Shown here piece after piece: positions 44,045 to 54,282 of a DNA stretch of 64,000 nucleotides; the stretch's first letter is position 1, and every line of letters starts with the position of its first letter. This stretch comes from Stutzerimonas stutzeri KOS6 (GTDB lineage Bacteria > Pseudomonadota > Gammaproteobacteria > Pseudomonadales > Pseudomonadaceae), in contig NZ_KK020677.1 in assembly GCF_000307775.2 (NCBI RefSeq), forward strand, positions 130,664 to 194,663, read 5' to 3'. The position numbers were made by a program, and so were the translations under genes. Below the pieces are notes generated by a model. That model was given only the letters and a program-made list of their open reading frames with translations. It had not been told where the DNA came from and made no database searches.

Positions 44045-46480
44045 ATGCCTGAAACTGTCGCTGCCGGCCTGCGCCTGGCACCCGATGCGCTGACCCGTCC
44101 CTTCGAGCCCAGCCAATTCGACTTCAAGACCACCGCCGAGCTCGAACCTTTTCTCGGCGTGCTCGGCCAGGAACGGGCAGTCGAGGCGCTACAGTTCGGC
44201 GTGGCGATGCCGCGTCCCGGTTACAACGTGTATGTCATGGGCGAGCCGGGAACCGGGCGTTTCTCCTTCGTGCGGCGCTATCTGAAGGCCGAGGGCAAGC
44301 GCCTGGACACGCCGTCGGACTGGGTCTACGTGAACAATTTCGACGAGCCTCGCGAGCCCCGGGTGCTCGAGCTGCCACAGGGCGGCGCCACAGCCTTCAT
44401 TGCCGACATCAACCAACTGATCGACAACCTGCTGGCGACCTTCCCGGCCGTGTTCGAACACCCCAGCTTCCAGCAGAAGAAAAGCGCGATCGATCGCGCC
44501 TTCAACCAGCGCTACGACAAGGCGCTGGATGTGATCGAGAAGCTCGCGCTCGAGAAGGAAATCGCGTTGTATCGCGACAGCACCAACATTGCCTTCACCC
44601 CCATGAAGGAAGGCAAGGCGCTGGACGAAACCGAGTTCGCCCAACTGCCGGAGGCCGAGCGTGAGCGTTACCACGAGGACATCTCGACTCTGGAAGTGCG
44701 TCTGAACGAGGAACTGGCGAGTCTGCCGCAATGGAAGCGCGAGTCGACCAACCAACTGCGCCAGCTCAACGACGAGACTATCAGCCAGGCGCTGCAGCCG
44801 CTGTTGGTGCCCTTGTCCGAGAAGTATGCGGAGAACGCCGGTATCGAGGCGTACCTGCAGGCCGTGCAGGTCAACCTGCTGAAGACCGTGGTCGAGCAGC
44901 TGGTGGACGAGAACCGTCCGGAGGCGCAAAACCGCGTGCTGCTGGAAGAGCAGTACAGCCCGAGCCTGGTGGTCGGCCATCCAGTGGATGGCGGTGCGCC
45001 GGTGGTGTTCGAGCCGCATCCGACCTACGACAACCTGTTCGGCCGCATCGAATACAACACCGATCAGGGCGCCCTCTACACCAGCTATCGCCAGTTGCGC
45101 CCGGGTGCGTTGCACCGTGCCAATGGCGGCTTCCTCATGCTGGAAGCGGAGAAACTGCTGAGCGAGCCCTTCGTCTGGGAAGCACTCAAGCGCGCCCTGC
45201 AGTCGCGCAAGCTGAAAATGGAATCGCCGCTCGCCGAACTGGGTCGCCTGGCTACCGTGACGCTGACGCCGCAGGTCATCCCGCTGAACGTGAAGGTGAT
45301 CATCATTGGCTCGCGCCAGCTCTACTACACGCTGCAGGACCTGGATCCGGACTTTCAGGAGATGTTCCGGGTCTTGGTGGACTTCGACGAGGACATCCCG
45401 CTGGCCGAAGACAGCCTCGAGCAATTCGCCCAGTTGATGAAGACCCGCACCTCTGAAGAGGGCATGGCGCCGCTCACGGCGGCAGCGGTGGCGCGCCTGG
45501 CCACCTACAGTGCGCGCCTGGCCGAGCATCAGGGGCGCCTGTCGGCGCGCATCGGCGACCTGTTCCAATTGGTCAGCGAGGCTGATTTCATCCGCCAACT
45601 GGCCAAGGACGAGGTGACCGACGTCGGCCACATCGAACGTGCCCTGAAAGCCAAGGCGACCCGTACCGGCCGCGTGTCGGCGCGGATTCTCGAGGACATC
45701 CTCGCCGGCGTGATCCTGATCGACAGCGAAGGCGCGGCGATCGGCAAGTGCAACGGGCTGACGGTGCTGGAGGTCGGCGACTCGGCGTTCGGCATGCCGG
45801 CGCGTATTTCCGCCACGGTCTATCCGGGGGGCTCGGGAATCGTCGATATCGAGCGCGAAGTAAACCTCGGCCAGCCGATCCACTCCAAGGGCGTGATGAT
45901 CCTCACCGGCTACCTCGGCAGCCGCTATGCCCAGGAATTTCCGCTGGAGATTTCGGCCAGCATCGCGCTGGAACAGTCCTACGGCTATGTCGACGGCGAC
46001 AGCGCTTCACTGGGTGAGTGCTGTGCACTGATCTCGGCGCTGTCTCGCACGCCGCTCAAGCAATGCTTCGCCATCACCGGCTCGATCAACCAGTTCGGCG
46101 AGGTGCAGGCGGTTGGTGGCGTCAACGAGAAGATCGAAGGATTCTTCCGCCTCTGCGAGGCGCGTGGGCTGACCGGCGAGCAGGGCGTGATCATTCCCTT
46201 CGCCAACGTCACCACGCTGATGCTCGATGAACGCGTGCTGGAAGCCGTGCGTCAGCAGCGCTTTCATGTCTATGCGGTGAGGCAGGTGGACGAGGCGCTC
46301 TCGCTTCTGGCGGGGGAGGATGTCGGCACGGTCAACGAGCAGGGGCACTTCCCCAAGGGCAGCGTCAACGCCAGGGTGGTCGAGCGCCTGCGTGACATTG
46401 CCGAAATTGAACTGGAAGAGGAAGGCAAGAGCGAGTCGGCACCAGCGGATCAGGCATCGTCTGCTGCTGGGGAAAGCTAG
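44045..46480 (+). CDS. Lon-like ATP-dependent protease (AAA_32/LonB type)
   Basis: 811 residues. It has a Walker A variant GEPGTGRFSF (~residues 59-68), a long helical insertion (~110-290), the AAA core with LHRANGGFLMLEAEKLL, and a C-terminal Lon protease domain with Ser653 (DGDSASLG) and Lys696 (GVNEKIEG). These are 43 residues apart as in E. coli Lon. It lacks the Lon N-domain, so it is distinct from housekeeping Lon. The ATG at 44045 has AAGGA six bases upstream. P. aeruginosa has an equivalent next to the same small genes (PA4576). Substrates unknown. Confidence 0.9.
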   Translation: MPETVAAGLRLAPDALTRPFEPSQFDFKTTAELEPFLGVLGQERAVEALQFGVAMPRPGYNVYVMGEPGTGRFSFVRRYLKAEGKRLDTPSDWVYVNNFDEPREPRVLELPQGGATAFIADINQLIDNLLATFPAVFEHPSFQQKKSAIDRAFNQRYDKALDVIEKLALEKEIALYRDSTNIAFTPMKEGKALDETEFAQLPEAERERYHEDISTLEVRLNEELASLPQWKRESTNQLRQLNDETISQALQPLLVPLSEKYAENAGIEAYLQAVQVNLLKTVVEQLVDENRPEAQNRVLLEEQYSPSLVVGHPVDGGAPVVFEPHPTYDNLFGRIEYNTDQGALYTSYRQLRPGALHRANGGFLMLEAEKLLSEPFVWEALKRALQSRKLKMESPLAELGRLATVTLTPQVIPLNVKVIIIGSRQLYYTLQDLDPDFQEMFRVLVDFDEDIPLAEDSLEQFAQLMKTRTSEEGMAPLTAAAVARLATYSARLAEHQGRLSARIGDLFQLVSEADFIRQLAKDEVTDVGHIERALKAKATRTGRVSARILEDILAGVILIDSEGAAIGKCNGLTVLEVGDSAFGMPARISATVYPGGSGIVDIEREVNLGQPIHSKGVMILTGYLGSRYAQEFPLEISASIALEQSYGYVDGDSASLGECCALISALSRTPLKQCFAITGSINQFGEVQAVGGVNEKIEGFFRLCEARGLTGEQGVIIPFANVTTLMLDERVLEAVRQQRFHVYAVRQVDEALSLLAGEDVGTVNEQGHFPKGSVNARVVERLRDIAEIELEEEGKSESAPADQASSAAGES

Positions 46481-46655
46481 GCTGCTCGAATTGTGCGCTT
46501 TTTGAACGGAACGATAGCGCTGGCGGCGGGTCTGCAGTGAAGGAGGGCATCCACCCTCCATTCACAGGGTTATCCACAGCTTCAGGGGATAAACCGGCCT
46601 GCGTGCGAACTCCATTTTCCGGAGATCCGCGCCAGCCGATGCGAGGACCGCCGCC

Positions 46656-46982
46656 ATGCTGCACAACCTATGTCTGAGTCGCCAGTGCCTGGGCCTGGTT
46701 ACCCGAATCGAATGCGCGATACGCCCGCTTGCCGGCGGGAACGGTCTGTGGACACTGCTCTGTGCAGCCGGGCTGGCCGACGGTCAGCCCACCGCGATCA
46801 AGGTGCAGGGCCCATTCCACGGCCCTGTGATGGCTGAGTCGGTGCTTGCCGCGATAGCCGAGAACCTGATGAAGCAGGGCTACAGCGAGTCGAACGCCCC
46901 GTCCATCTGGCAGTTGCACATGCAAGCTGAGTTGCGTCGGGTCAACGCGAATCAGGGGCGCTTTCTGAGCGGCTGGGAATAG
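46656..46982 (+). CDS. Conserved small protein of unknown function
   Basis: 108 residues, soluble, no recognised domain. The middle is hydrophobic and compact (LWTLLCAAGLADGQPTAIKVQGPFHG), the C-terminus helical. Its place between the Lon-like protease and yqhA matches the unnamed gene PA4575 of P. aeruginosa. GAGGA lies upstream of the ATG at 46656. The 175 bp before it shows no other gene. Confidence 0.7.
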   Translation: MLHNLCLSRQCLGLVTRIECAIRPLAGGNGLWTLLCAAGLADGQPTAIKVQGPFHGPVMAESVLAAIAENLMKQGYSESNAPSIWQLHMQAELRRVNANQGRFLSGWE

Positions 46983-47094
46983 AGTCCGTTCGGCAGCAGA
47001 GTGCTACGAAGCGCTTGCGCCGGCCCGTTATTCCGAGAAGAGCTGGCATCGGCCGAGCATCTTATCCACACCCGGACTGCGCAGCTTGCCTGCC

Positions 47095-47123
47095 TTGGTG
47101 CGCCTGGCGCGGCTGCGTATACT
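47095..47123 (+). promoter_or_regulatory. Sigma-70-type promoter of yqhA
   Basis: TTGGTG (47095-47100), a 17-bp spacer and TATACT (47118-47123), 34 bp before the yqhA ATG. Confidence 0.6.
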
Positions 47124-47156
47124 CGCCTTCCTTCGTCATTCTCGTGTGAGATCTCC

Positions 47157-47645
47157 ATGGAGCGCATTCTCGAAAATGCCATGTACGCCGCTCGCTGGCT
47201 GCTGGCCCCCATCTATTTCGGCCTGGCGTTCGCCCTGCTGGCGCTGGCGATCAAGTTTTTCCAGGAAATCTTTCATATCCTGCCGGCCATCCTGTCGCTG
47301 AGCGAGGCCGAGCTCATTCTCAAGCTGCTGTCGCTGATCGACATGGCGCTGGTCGGTGGCCTTCTCGTGATGGTGATGATTTCGGGCTACGAGAATTTCG
47401 TTTCGCAACTGGACATCGAGGAGGGCAAGGAAAAGCTCGACTGGCTAGGCAAGATGGATTCGGGCTCGTTGAAGATGAAGGTCGCGGCCTCCATCGTCGC
47501 GATCTCCTCGATCCATCTGCTGCGCATGTTCATGGATGCCCAGCAGCTCGATAGCGAGAAGCTGATGTGGTATGTGATCATTCACCTGACGTTCGTGGTC
47601 TCGGCGTTCGCCATGGGTTATCTCGACAAGCTCACCAAGCACTGA
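47157..47645 (+). CDS. yqhA: YqhA/UPF0114 family membrane protein
   Basis: 162 residues with three or four transmembrane helices ([69 protein letters not shown]). The conserved SGYENFVS and [24 protein letters not shown] mark the TIGR00645 family. Function unknown, possibly a small-ion channel-like or stress protein. The start is the ATG at 47157. Confidence 0.88.
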   Translation: MERILENAMYAARWLLAPIYFGLAFALLALAIKFFQEIFHILPAILSLSEAELILKLLSLIDMALVGGLLVMVMISGYENFVSQLDIEEGKEKLDWLGKMDSGSLKMKVAASIVAISSIHLLRMFMDAQQLDSEKLMWYVIIHLTFVVSAFAMGYLDKLTKH

Positions 47646-47743
47646 GGGCAAACGCCCGTCGTTCTACTGGCATCGACTGGAAAAGCTGTACAGAAATCTA
47701 TTTTTGTTAAATATTCTGTATCGGTTTTTTCCGGGGATTTGCC

Positions 47744-48049
47744 ATGAATTTTCAGGACCTCGCGCGCCATGCCGATGCCGGGCGTATCGATGCCCTCGAG
47801 CTGATTTCCCTCGAGGGCGGCATCTATCTTCTCGACATCCATCTACAAGGGCAGCGCCACAGTCTGATCGATGATCGCGGCCAGGTCTGGCATCTGCGCT
47901 CGGTTGAGCATGCCCGCGACCTGCTGCGTGAATTGCCCTCGCTGCCTTTTCATCTGGTGCAGCAGTCGCCCTACGACGAGATGTGCGGTCTCGCAGAGGG
48001 TGCCCGCGAACCGCTGCGTGTGCCGATCGGCATGCGCTCGCAGTGGTGA
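47744..48049 (+). CDS. Conserved small protein of unknown function (DUF6482-like)
   Basis: 101 residues, predicted soluble and mostly beta (GGIYLLDIHLQGQRHSLIDDRGQVWHL...). It resembles the unnamed pseudomonad protein that sits before the same photolyase/fklB region (PA4573). No catalytic motif. The 98-bp gap upstream is A/T-rich for this genome (TATTTTTGTTAAATATTCTG) and probably holds the promoter. Confidence 0.7.
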   Translation: MNFQDLARHADAGRIDALELISLEGGIYLLDIHLQGQRHSLIDDRGQVWHLRSVEHARDLLRELPSLPFHLVQQSPYDEMCGLAEGAREPLRVPIGMRSQW

Positions 48050-48110
48050 GGTTCCTTTGCCATGGTCGCTGCATCAATGCGGTGACCGCTGCTCTTCAGG
48101 ATGACGAATC

Positions 48111-49646
48111 GTGAGTGTCGCGGCATTGCGGCTGGTGCTTGGCGATCAGCTGAGCTTCGATTTGTCCGCCCTGAGCGGTCTCGATCCGTCCCGTGATCGA
48201 GTGCTGCTTGCCGAAGTGGCGGAGGAGGCGGGTCACGTGCCGCATCATCCGCAGAAGATTGCATTTCTGTTCAGTGCCATGCGCCATTTCGCCGAGGCAC
48301 TTTGCCAGCGTGGGGTGACGGTGGACTATGTGCGGCTCGACGATCCGGCCAACAGTGGCTCGCTGGCCGGTGAGCTTGCGCGTTTCGCTGCCTTGCATAG
48401 CCCCGGGGCGATTCATGCCACCGAGGCCGGTGACTGGCGTGTCGAGCAGGCGCTGAAACATTCCGGGTTGCCGATCACCTGGCATGAGGATCGGCGTTTC
48501 CTCTGCTCGCGTGGCGAGTTCGCGCGCTGGGCGCACGGCAAGCGACAGCTGCGCATGGAATTCTTCTATCGCGAAATGCGCCGCAAGTGCGGCCTTTTGC
48601 TGCATCCGGACGGTACGCCCGAGGGCGGCGTCTGGAATCTCGACGCCGACAACCGCAAGTCACTGCCGCGAGGGCTGCGCGGTCCCATCAAGTTGCGCTT
48701 TCCCGAGGACGCCATCAGCCGCGAAGTGCTCGAGCTGGTGGCTGCGCGTTTCGCCGGTCATTACGGACGTCTCGAAGGTTTCGATTACCCGGTTACTCAT
48801 GCAGAAGCCGAACAGCTGTGGTTGCATTTTCTCGACTTCGGTCTGGCTGCGTTCGGCGACTACCAGGATGCCATGGCCAGCGATGAGCCCTTCCTGTTTC
48901 ATGCGCGCATCGGCGCCGCGCTCAACGTCGGCCTGCTGGATGTGCGGCGGCTATGTGCCGATGTAGAGGCAGCGTACCGGCAGGGCCATGTTGCGCTGAA
49001 CGCTGCCGAGGGTTTCATTCGCCAACTGATCGGCTGGCGCGAATATGTCCGCGGCATCTACTGGCTGCAGATGCCCGACTACGCGTTACGCAATGCATTC
49101 GGAAATACCAGGCCGCTGCCTGAGTTCTACTGGAGTGGACGGACGCGCATGAACTGCATGCGTCAGGTCATAGGGCAGACCCTGGATCATGCCTACGCCC
49201 ACCACATCCAGCGGCTGATGGTGACGGGCAATTTCGCCTTGCTCGCGGGTATCGCGCCGCCGGAACTGTGCGACTGGTATCTGGCGGTATATATGGATGC
49301 GTTCGAGTGGGTAGAGCTGCCCAATGTGCTGGGTATGGTGTTGCACGCTGATGGCGGCTATCTGGGTTCCAAGCCTTACTGTGCGAGTGGTCAATACATC
49401 AAGCGGATGTCCGACTACTGCCAGGGCTGTTCGTACCGGGTGGGCGAGAGCACGACGGAAGATGCCTGTCCGTTCAATGCGCTGTATTGGCACTTTCTCA
49501 TGCGTCACCGCGAGCGGCTGCAATCCAATCCGCGGATGGTCATGGCCTACCGAAACCTGGCGCGCATGGCCGAGGACAGGCAGCGGGCGCTGTGGCAGCG
49601 CGGCGAAACGCTGCTGGCGCGGCTGGATGCAGGGGAAGCGCTGTGA
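48111..49646 (+). CDS. Iron-sulfur photolyase/cryptochrome (FeS-BCP, PhrB type)
   Basis: 511 residues of the bacterial iron-sulfur cryptochrome/photolyase class, flavoproteins that repair (6-4) photoproducts or sense light. All four cluster cysteines are present: Cys349 (RMNCM), Cys437 and Cys440 (DYCQGC), Cys453 (DACPFN), each one residue from the numbers known for PhrB. The FAD-binding helices include GWREYVRGIYW, HHIQRLMVTGNFALL and DWYLAVYMDAFEWVELPNVLGM. It starts at GTG 48111 with AGGA nine bases upstream. It overlaps the DUF2256 gene. Confidence 0.93.
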   Translation: MSVAALRLVLGDQLSFDLSALSGLDPSRDRVLLAEVAEEAGHVPHHPQKIAFLFSAMRHFAEALCQRGVTVDYVRLDDPANSGSLAGELARFAALHSPGAIHATEAGDWRVEQALKHSGLPITWHEDRRFLCSRGEFARWAHGKRQLRMEFFYREMRRKCGLLLHPDGTPEGGVWNLDADNRKSLPRGLRGPIKLRFPEDAISREVLELVAARFAGHYGRLEGFDYPVTHAEAEQLWLHFLDFGLAAFGDYQDAMASDEPFLFHARIGAALNVGLLDVRRLCADVEAAYRQGHVALNAAEGFIRQLIGWREYVRGIYWLQMPDYALRNAFGNTRPLPEFYWSGRTRMNCMRQVIGQTLDHAYAHHIQRLMVTGNFALLAGIAPPELCDWYLAVYMDAFEWVELPNVLGMVLHADGGYLGSKPYCASGQYIKRMSDYCQGCSYRVGESTTEDACPFNALYWHFLMRHRERLQSNPRMVMAYRNLARMAEDRQRALWQRGETLLARLDAGEAL

Positions 49647-49816
49647 GAAAGAAGGCCGATCTCCCACGGAAAACTTGCGTGGCATGCGGCCTCCCGTTCG
49701 CATGGCGACGCAAGTGGGCGCGCTGCTGGAACGAGGTGCGCTACTGTTCGGAGCGTTGCCGTCGTGCTCCGAAGGGCACGGGGTACGCAAGGTTCCAGGC
49801 GACCGAAGGGTGCTGA
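49643..49816 (+). CDS. DUF2256 small zinc-finger-like protein
   Basis: 57 residues starting at a GTG that overlaps the photolyase stop (GTGA at 49643-49646), with AGGGGAAG upstream. The core KTCVACGLPFAWRRKWARCW...VRYCSERCRR carries C-x2-C...C...C-x3-C, the DUF2256 pattern often found next to, or fused to, FeS photolyases. It probably binds zinc. The role is unknown; coupling with the photolyase argues for a shared function such as cluster or chromophore assembly (inference). Confidence 0.85.
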   Translation: MRKKADLPRKTCVACGLPFAWRRKWARCWNEVRYCSERCRRAPKGTGYARFQATEGC

Positions 49817-49898
49817 ACGCTGTATCGAGGCAGTCGCTGCTCCAGGCCGGTTCAGCTGTGCTAGGCTGGCCGACCATTTTTTTCCTCTCGGAGCCGGC

Positions 49899-50516
49899 AT
49901 GACCGATCTTAATCTCTCCACCGATGAAACCCGCGTGAGCTATGGCATCGGCCGTCAGCTGGGCGACCAGCTGCGGGACAATCCGCCGCCGGGCATCAGC
50001 CTCGATGCGGTGATCGCCGGCATTCGCGATGCCTTCGCTGGTGCAGCCAGCCAGGTTTCCCCGGAAGCGCTGAACGCCAGTTTCGCGGTCATCCGCGAGC
50101 GGATGCAGGCCGAGGCGCAGCAGAAGGCCGAGGCCGCCGCTGCCGAAGGCCGTGCCTTCCTCGTCGAGAACGCCAAGCGCGACGGCGTGGTGGTGCTGGA
50201 ATCCGGTCTGCAGTATGAAGTGCTGGCTACGGGGGATGGCGCCAAGCCGTCCCGAGAGGACAGCGTGCGCACGCACTACCATGGCACTTTGATCGACGGT
50301 AGCGTGTTCGATAGCTCCTATCAGCGCGGCCAGCCTGCCGAGTTCCCGGTTGGCGGCGTGATCGCTGGCTGGACCGAGGCGCTGCAACTGATGAGTGCAG
50401 GTAGCAAGTGGCGCCTCTATGTGCCGAGCGAGCTGGCCTACGGCGCTCAGGGCGTGGGCAGCATCCCGCCCCATAGCACGCTGGTATTCGACGTCGAGCT
50501 ACTGGACGTTCTCTGA
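49899..50516 (+). CDS. fklB: FKBP-type peptidyl-prolyl isomerase FklB
   Basis: 205 residues: N-terminal FKBP dimerisation helices (~1-90, VSYGIGRQLGDQL), then the FKBP domain (VRTHYHGTLIDGSVFDSSYQRGQPAEFPVGGVI, WRLYVPSELAYGAQGVGSIPPHSTLVFDVELLDV). No signal peptide, so cytoplasmic, like E. coli FklB. The ATG at 49899 has GGAG five bases upstream. Confidence 0.92.
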   Translation: MTDLNLSTDETRVSYGIGRQLGDQLRDNPPPGISLDAVIAGIRDAFAGAASQVSPEALNASFAVIRERMQAEAQQKAEAAAAEGRAFLVENAKRDGVVVLESGLQYEVLATGDGAKPSREDSVRTHYHGTLIDGSVFDSSYQRGQPAEFPVGGVIAGWTEALQLMSAGSKWRLYVPSELAYGAQGVGSIPPHSTLVFDVELLDVL

Positions 50517-50596
50517 TCGGCTGCTCAGCGCACGGCAACAGCCAATGCTCGTCGTGCGCGCTTCGCCGGTTCGGTGCCGTTCCGGCGCCATGAATG

Positions 50597-50824
50597 CTAG
50601 GGGCGCAACGCCCTGGCATAGCTGAACAGGAACAGGTTGCGGATCTGTTCCTTCAGCACGCTGGGTTCGTTGGTACTCAGTTCCTGCAGGTCGAGCTCGC
50701 CCTGTTCGCGCAGTTCCTCCAGCGCTTCCCCTTCCAGTGATACGCAGACGGCTCCCGTATTGCGGTCGAGTATGCGCAGATAAGGCTGCGGCCGGTCCAG
50801 CCAGGCGTCTATCAGATAGGTCAT
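50597..50824 (-). CDS. Small conserved protein, possibly iron-regulated
   Basis: 75 residues, soluble, begins MTYLIDAWLDRPQPYLRI. No known domain. The ATG at 50824 follows an ideal GGAGG at six bases; an in-frame start further upstream would fall within the Fur-like site. It corresponds in position to PA4570 of P. aeruginosa. The Fur-like box directly upstream suggests expression under iron limitation (inference). Confidence 0.75.
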   Translation of the reverse strand: MTYLIDAWLDRPQPYLRILDRNTGAVCVSLEGEALEELREQGELDLQELSTNEPSVLKEQIRNLFLFSYARALRP

Positions 50825-50847
50825 GTGGCACCTCCAATTCAATCTTC

Positions 50848-50870
50848 TAATGAGAATAATTGTTATTTGC
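50848..50870. promoter_or_regulatory. Fur-like box
   Basis: AATGAGAATAATTGTTATT within 50849-50867 matches the 19-bp Fur consensus at 12 positions by hand count. It sits 25 bp before the small minus-strand gene, in the only markedly A/T-rich patch of this region. Confidence 0.5.
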
Positions 50871-50974
50871 AAATATGCAAGCGCAAAGGTGCCTCGCCTT
50901 GTAGCGAAGGAGGGTTGTGGTCAGTCAGGATGGCTGCGCCGAGCGGCGCAGCGGAGGAAGGAAGCAGCCGGGTA

Positions 50975-51943
50975 TCAGTGCGTGCGCGCCACGGCGAAGC
51001 GGCAGAGCTCCATCAGGGCGTCGCGGTACTGGTTGGCGGGAACCACTTCGAGGCAGGCGATGGCGCGCTCGGCGTAGTCGCGTGCCAGCCTGGCGGTATA
51101 CGCCAGTGCGCCGGAGGCCTCCACTGCTGCGCGAATGCTCTCGAGATCCTCCAGGCCGCCTTTCTGGATGGCCTGGCGTACCAGGGCAGCCTGCTCGGCC
51201 GTGCCTTCGCGCATGGTGTAGATCAGTGGGAGCGTGGGCTTGCCTTCGGCGAGATCGTCGCCGACGTTCTTGCCGAGCGTCTCAGCGTCGCCCTGATAGT
51301 CGAGCAGGTCGTCGACCAGTTGGAAGGCGATGCCGAGGTGATCGCCGAAGGTGCGCAGCGCCTCGCGCTGTTCGTCGCTGGCACCGGCCAGGGTGGCCGC
51401 ACTATGCGTCGAGGCTTCGAAGAGCATGGCGGTCTTGCCGCGGATGACTTCCATGTAGATTTCTTCGGTAGTGCTGGCGTCGCGTACCTTGGACAGCTGC
51501 AGGACCTCGCCCTCGGCGATGACGCGAGTCGCCTGCGATATGATGCGCATCACCGGCATGGAATCCAGTTCCACCATCATTTCGAACGAGCGCGCATATA
51601 GAAAGTCGCCGACCAGCACGCTGGGCGCATTGCCCCACAGGGCGTTGGCGGTGGAGCGGCCGCGACGCATGCCGGACATGTCGACGACATCGTCGTGAAG
51701 CAGGGTCGAGGTGTGCAAGAACTCGATGATGGCGGCAAGCAGGCGCAACTGGTCGCCCTGATGACCGAGCGCACTGCCGCTGAGCAGCACCAGCAGCGGA
51801 CGCAGGCGTTTGCCGCCAGCCGACGTGATGTAATCCCCGATCTTTTCCACCAGAGGGACGCGCGAAGTCAGTTGCTTGCGGATGATGCCGTCGACAGCGG
51901 CAAAATCGTCCGCCACAACTTGATAGAAAGGCTGGGGTTGCAT
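50975..51943 (-). CDS. ispB: Polyprenyl diphosphate synthase IspB
   Basis: 322-residue trans-prenyltransferase that builds the ubiquinone side chain. First Asp-rich motif [16 protein letters not shown] (~residues 81-96), second [11 protein letters not shown] (~208-218), and [12 protein letters not shown] for diphosphate binding. Divergent from rplU, as in many gamma-proteobacteria. Confidence 0.94.
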   Translation of the reverse strand: MQPQPFYQVVADDFAAVDGIIRKQLTSRVPLVEKIGDYITSAGGKRLRPLLVLLSGSALGHQGDQLRLLAAIIEFLHTSTLLHDDVVDMSGMRRGRSTANALWGNAPSVLVGDFLYARSFEMMVELDSMPVMRIISQATRVIAEGEVLQLSKVRDASTTEEIYMEVIRGKTAMLFEASTHSAATLAGASDEQREALRTFGDHLGIAFQLVDDLLDYQGDAETLGKNVGDDLAEGKPTLPLIYTMREGTAEQAALVRQAIQKGGLEDLESIRAAVEASGALAYTARLARDYAERAIACLEVVPANQYRDALMELCRFAVARTH

Positions 51944-52016
51944 CGGGGACTCCTCGCAGATTGCGCGGCATGCTAGGGGGCGGGTCTGGCACTGTCAAGG
52001 CAACGCCCGTTGGCTA

Positions 52017-52045
52017 TTGCGCGGGGTGTGCCGCATGCGTACAAT
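52017..52045 (+). promoter_or_regulatory. Promoter of rplU-rpmA
   Basis: TTGCGC (52017-52022), 17-bp spacer, TACAAT (52040-52045). It leaves a ~130-nt leader before rplU, long enough for post-transcriptional control. The 241-bp ispB-rplU gap holds no gene. Confidence 0.55.
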
Positions 52046-52184
52046 CGCGGACCCTGAACTTCCCCCTGGGCATTTCCCTGCCTTACGCAATTGCACGGGC
52101 GTCAACTTCCGGCCCCATGCAGCCATGCCAGCCACTAATCATTCTTTCAAAGCGCTGGGTGAGCAGGATCAACGGAGATACGAG

Positions 52185-52496
52185 ATGTACGCAGTTATCG
52201 TTACCGGCGGCAAGCAATACAAGGTTGCCGAAGGCGAATACCTCAAGATTGAAAAACTCGAAGTTGCGACTGGCGAAGCTGTCACTTTCGACCGCGTTCT
52301 GCTGATCGGCAACGGCGACGATGTGAAGATCGGTGCTCCGGTGGTCGATGGTGCCAAAGTCACTGCCGAAGTGGTTGCCCAGGGCCGCCACGACAAGGTG
52401 ACCATCATCAAGTTCCGCCGTCGTAAGCATCACATGAAGCGTCAGGGCCACCGTCAGTGGTTCACTGAGGTCAAAATCACCGGTATTCAGGGCTAA
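52185..52496 (+). CDS. rplU: 50S ribosomal protein L21
   Basis: 103 residues, the usual length. [14 protein letters not shown] at the N-terminus and the basic [20 protein letters not shown] are diagnostic. The ATG at 52185 has a GGAGA upstream. Cotranscribed with rpmA, 36 bp downstream. Confidence 0.97.
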   Translation: MYAVIVTGGKQYKVAEGEYLKIEKLEVATGEAVTFDRVLLIGNGDDVKIGAPVVDGAKVTAEVVAQGRHDKVTIIKFRRRKHHMKRQGHRQWFTEVKITGIQG

Positions 52497-52532
52497 TCTG
52501 GGCCTGAATCCCCCTACAGGAGTATTGAACTC

Positions 52533-52790
52533 ATGGCACACAAAAAAGCTGGCGGTTCTACCCGCAACGGTCGCGACTCAGAAGCCAAACGCCTTGGCGT
52601 GAAGATGTATGGCGGCCAGGTCATCAAGGCCGGCAACATCATCGTGCGTCAGCGCGGCACCCAGTTCCATGCCGGTTACGGCGTTGGCATGGGTAAGGAT
52701 CACACTCTCTTCGCCAAGGTCGAAGGTGTGGTCAAGTTCGAAGTGAAGGGCGCTTTCGGCCGTCGCTACGTGAGCGTCGTCGCAGCCTAA
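52533..52790 (+). CDS. rpmA: 50S ribosomal protein L27
   Basis: 85 residues: [16 protein letters not shown] start (the N-terminus that reaches the peptidyl-transferase centre) and [22 protein letters not shown]. No N-terminal extension of the Firmicutes kind. AGGAG upstream. Confidence 0.97.
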   Translation: MAHKKAGGSTRNGRDSEAKRLGVKMYGGQVIKAGNIIVRQRGTQFHAGYGVGMGKDHTLFAKVEGVVKFEVKGAFGRRYVSVVAA

Positions 52791-52807
52791 CTGCGGCGTT
52801 GCTGAAG

Positions 52808-52837
52808 AAGCCCTGTCATGCGACGGGGCTTTTTTGT
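52808..52837 (+). terminator. Terminator after rpmA
   Basis: AAGCCCTGTC-ATGC-GACGGGGCTT followed by TTTT, 18 bp after the rpmA stop. It partly separates rplU-rpmA from obgE. Confidence 0.85.
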
Positions 52838-52932
52838 TTCTGTATCCTGTGAGGCTCTTGCAAAGAACTGCTCGGTGCTCATTCAGTTTTCGCTGGGTTT
52901 TTTGCAAGACCCTTACGTTTCTTGTTTCTTAA

Positions 52933-54177
<1,245 letters not shown>

Positions 54178-54282
54178 TTCGAGTGCCGGGCCGCTGCGCG
54201 GCCTGGTCATGCGGGTGGTCGGTGGGCTGGCTCGTGTGCAGTCCGATCCGAACGTGTTTTGGCCGAATAGAAGGCGGGAACG

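Noticed and set aside
44189..45883. 564-codon minus-strand open frame inside the Lon-like protease gene
   Set aside because: Complementary to a gene with intact protease dyad; composition typical of an antisense frame.
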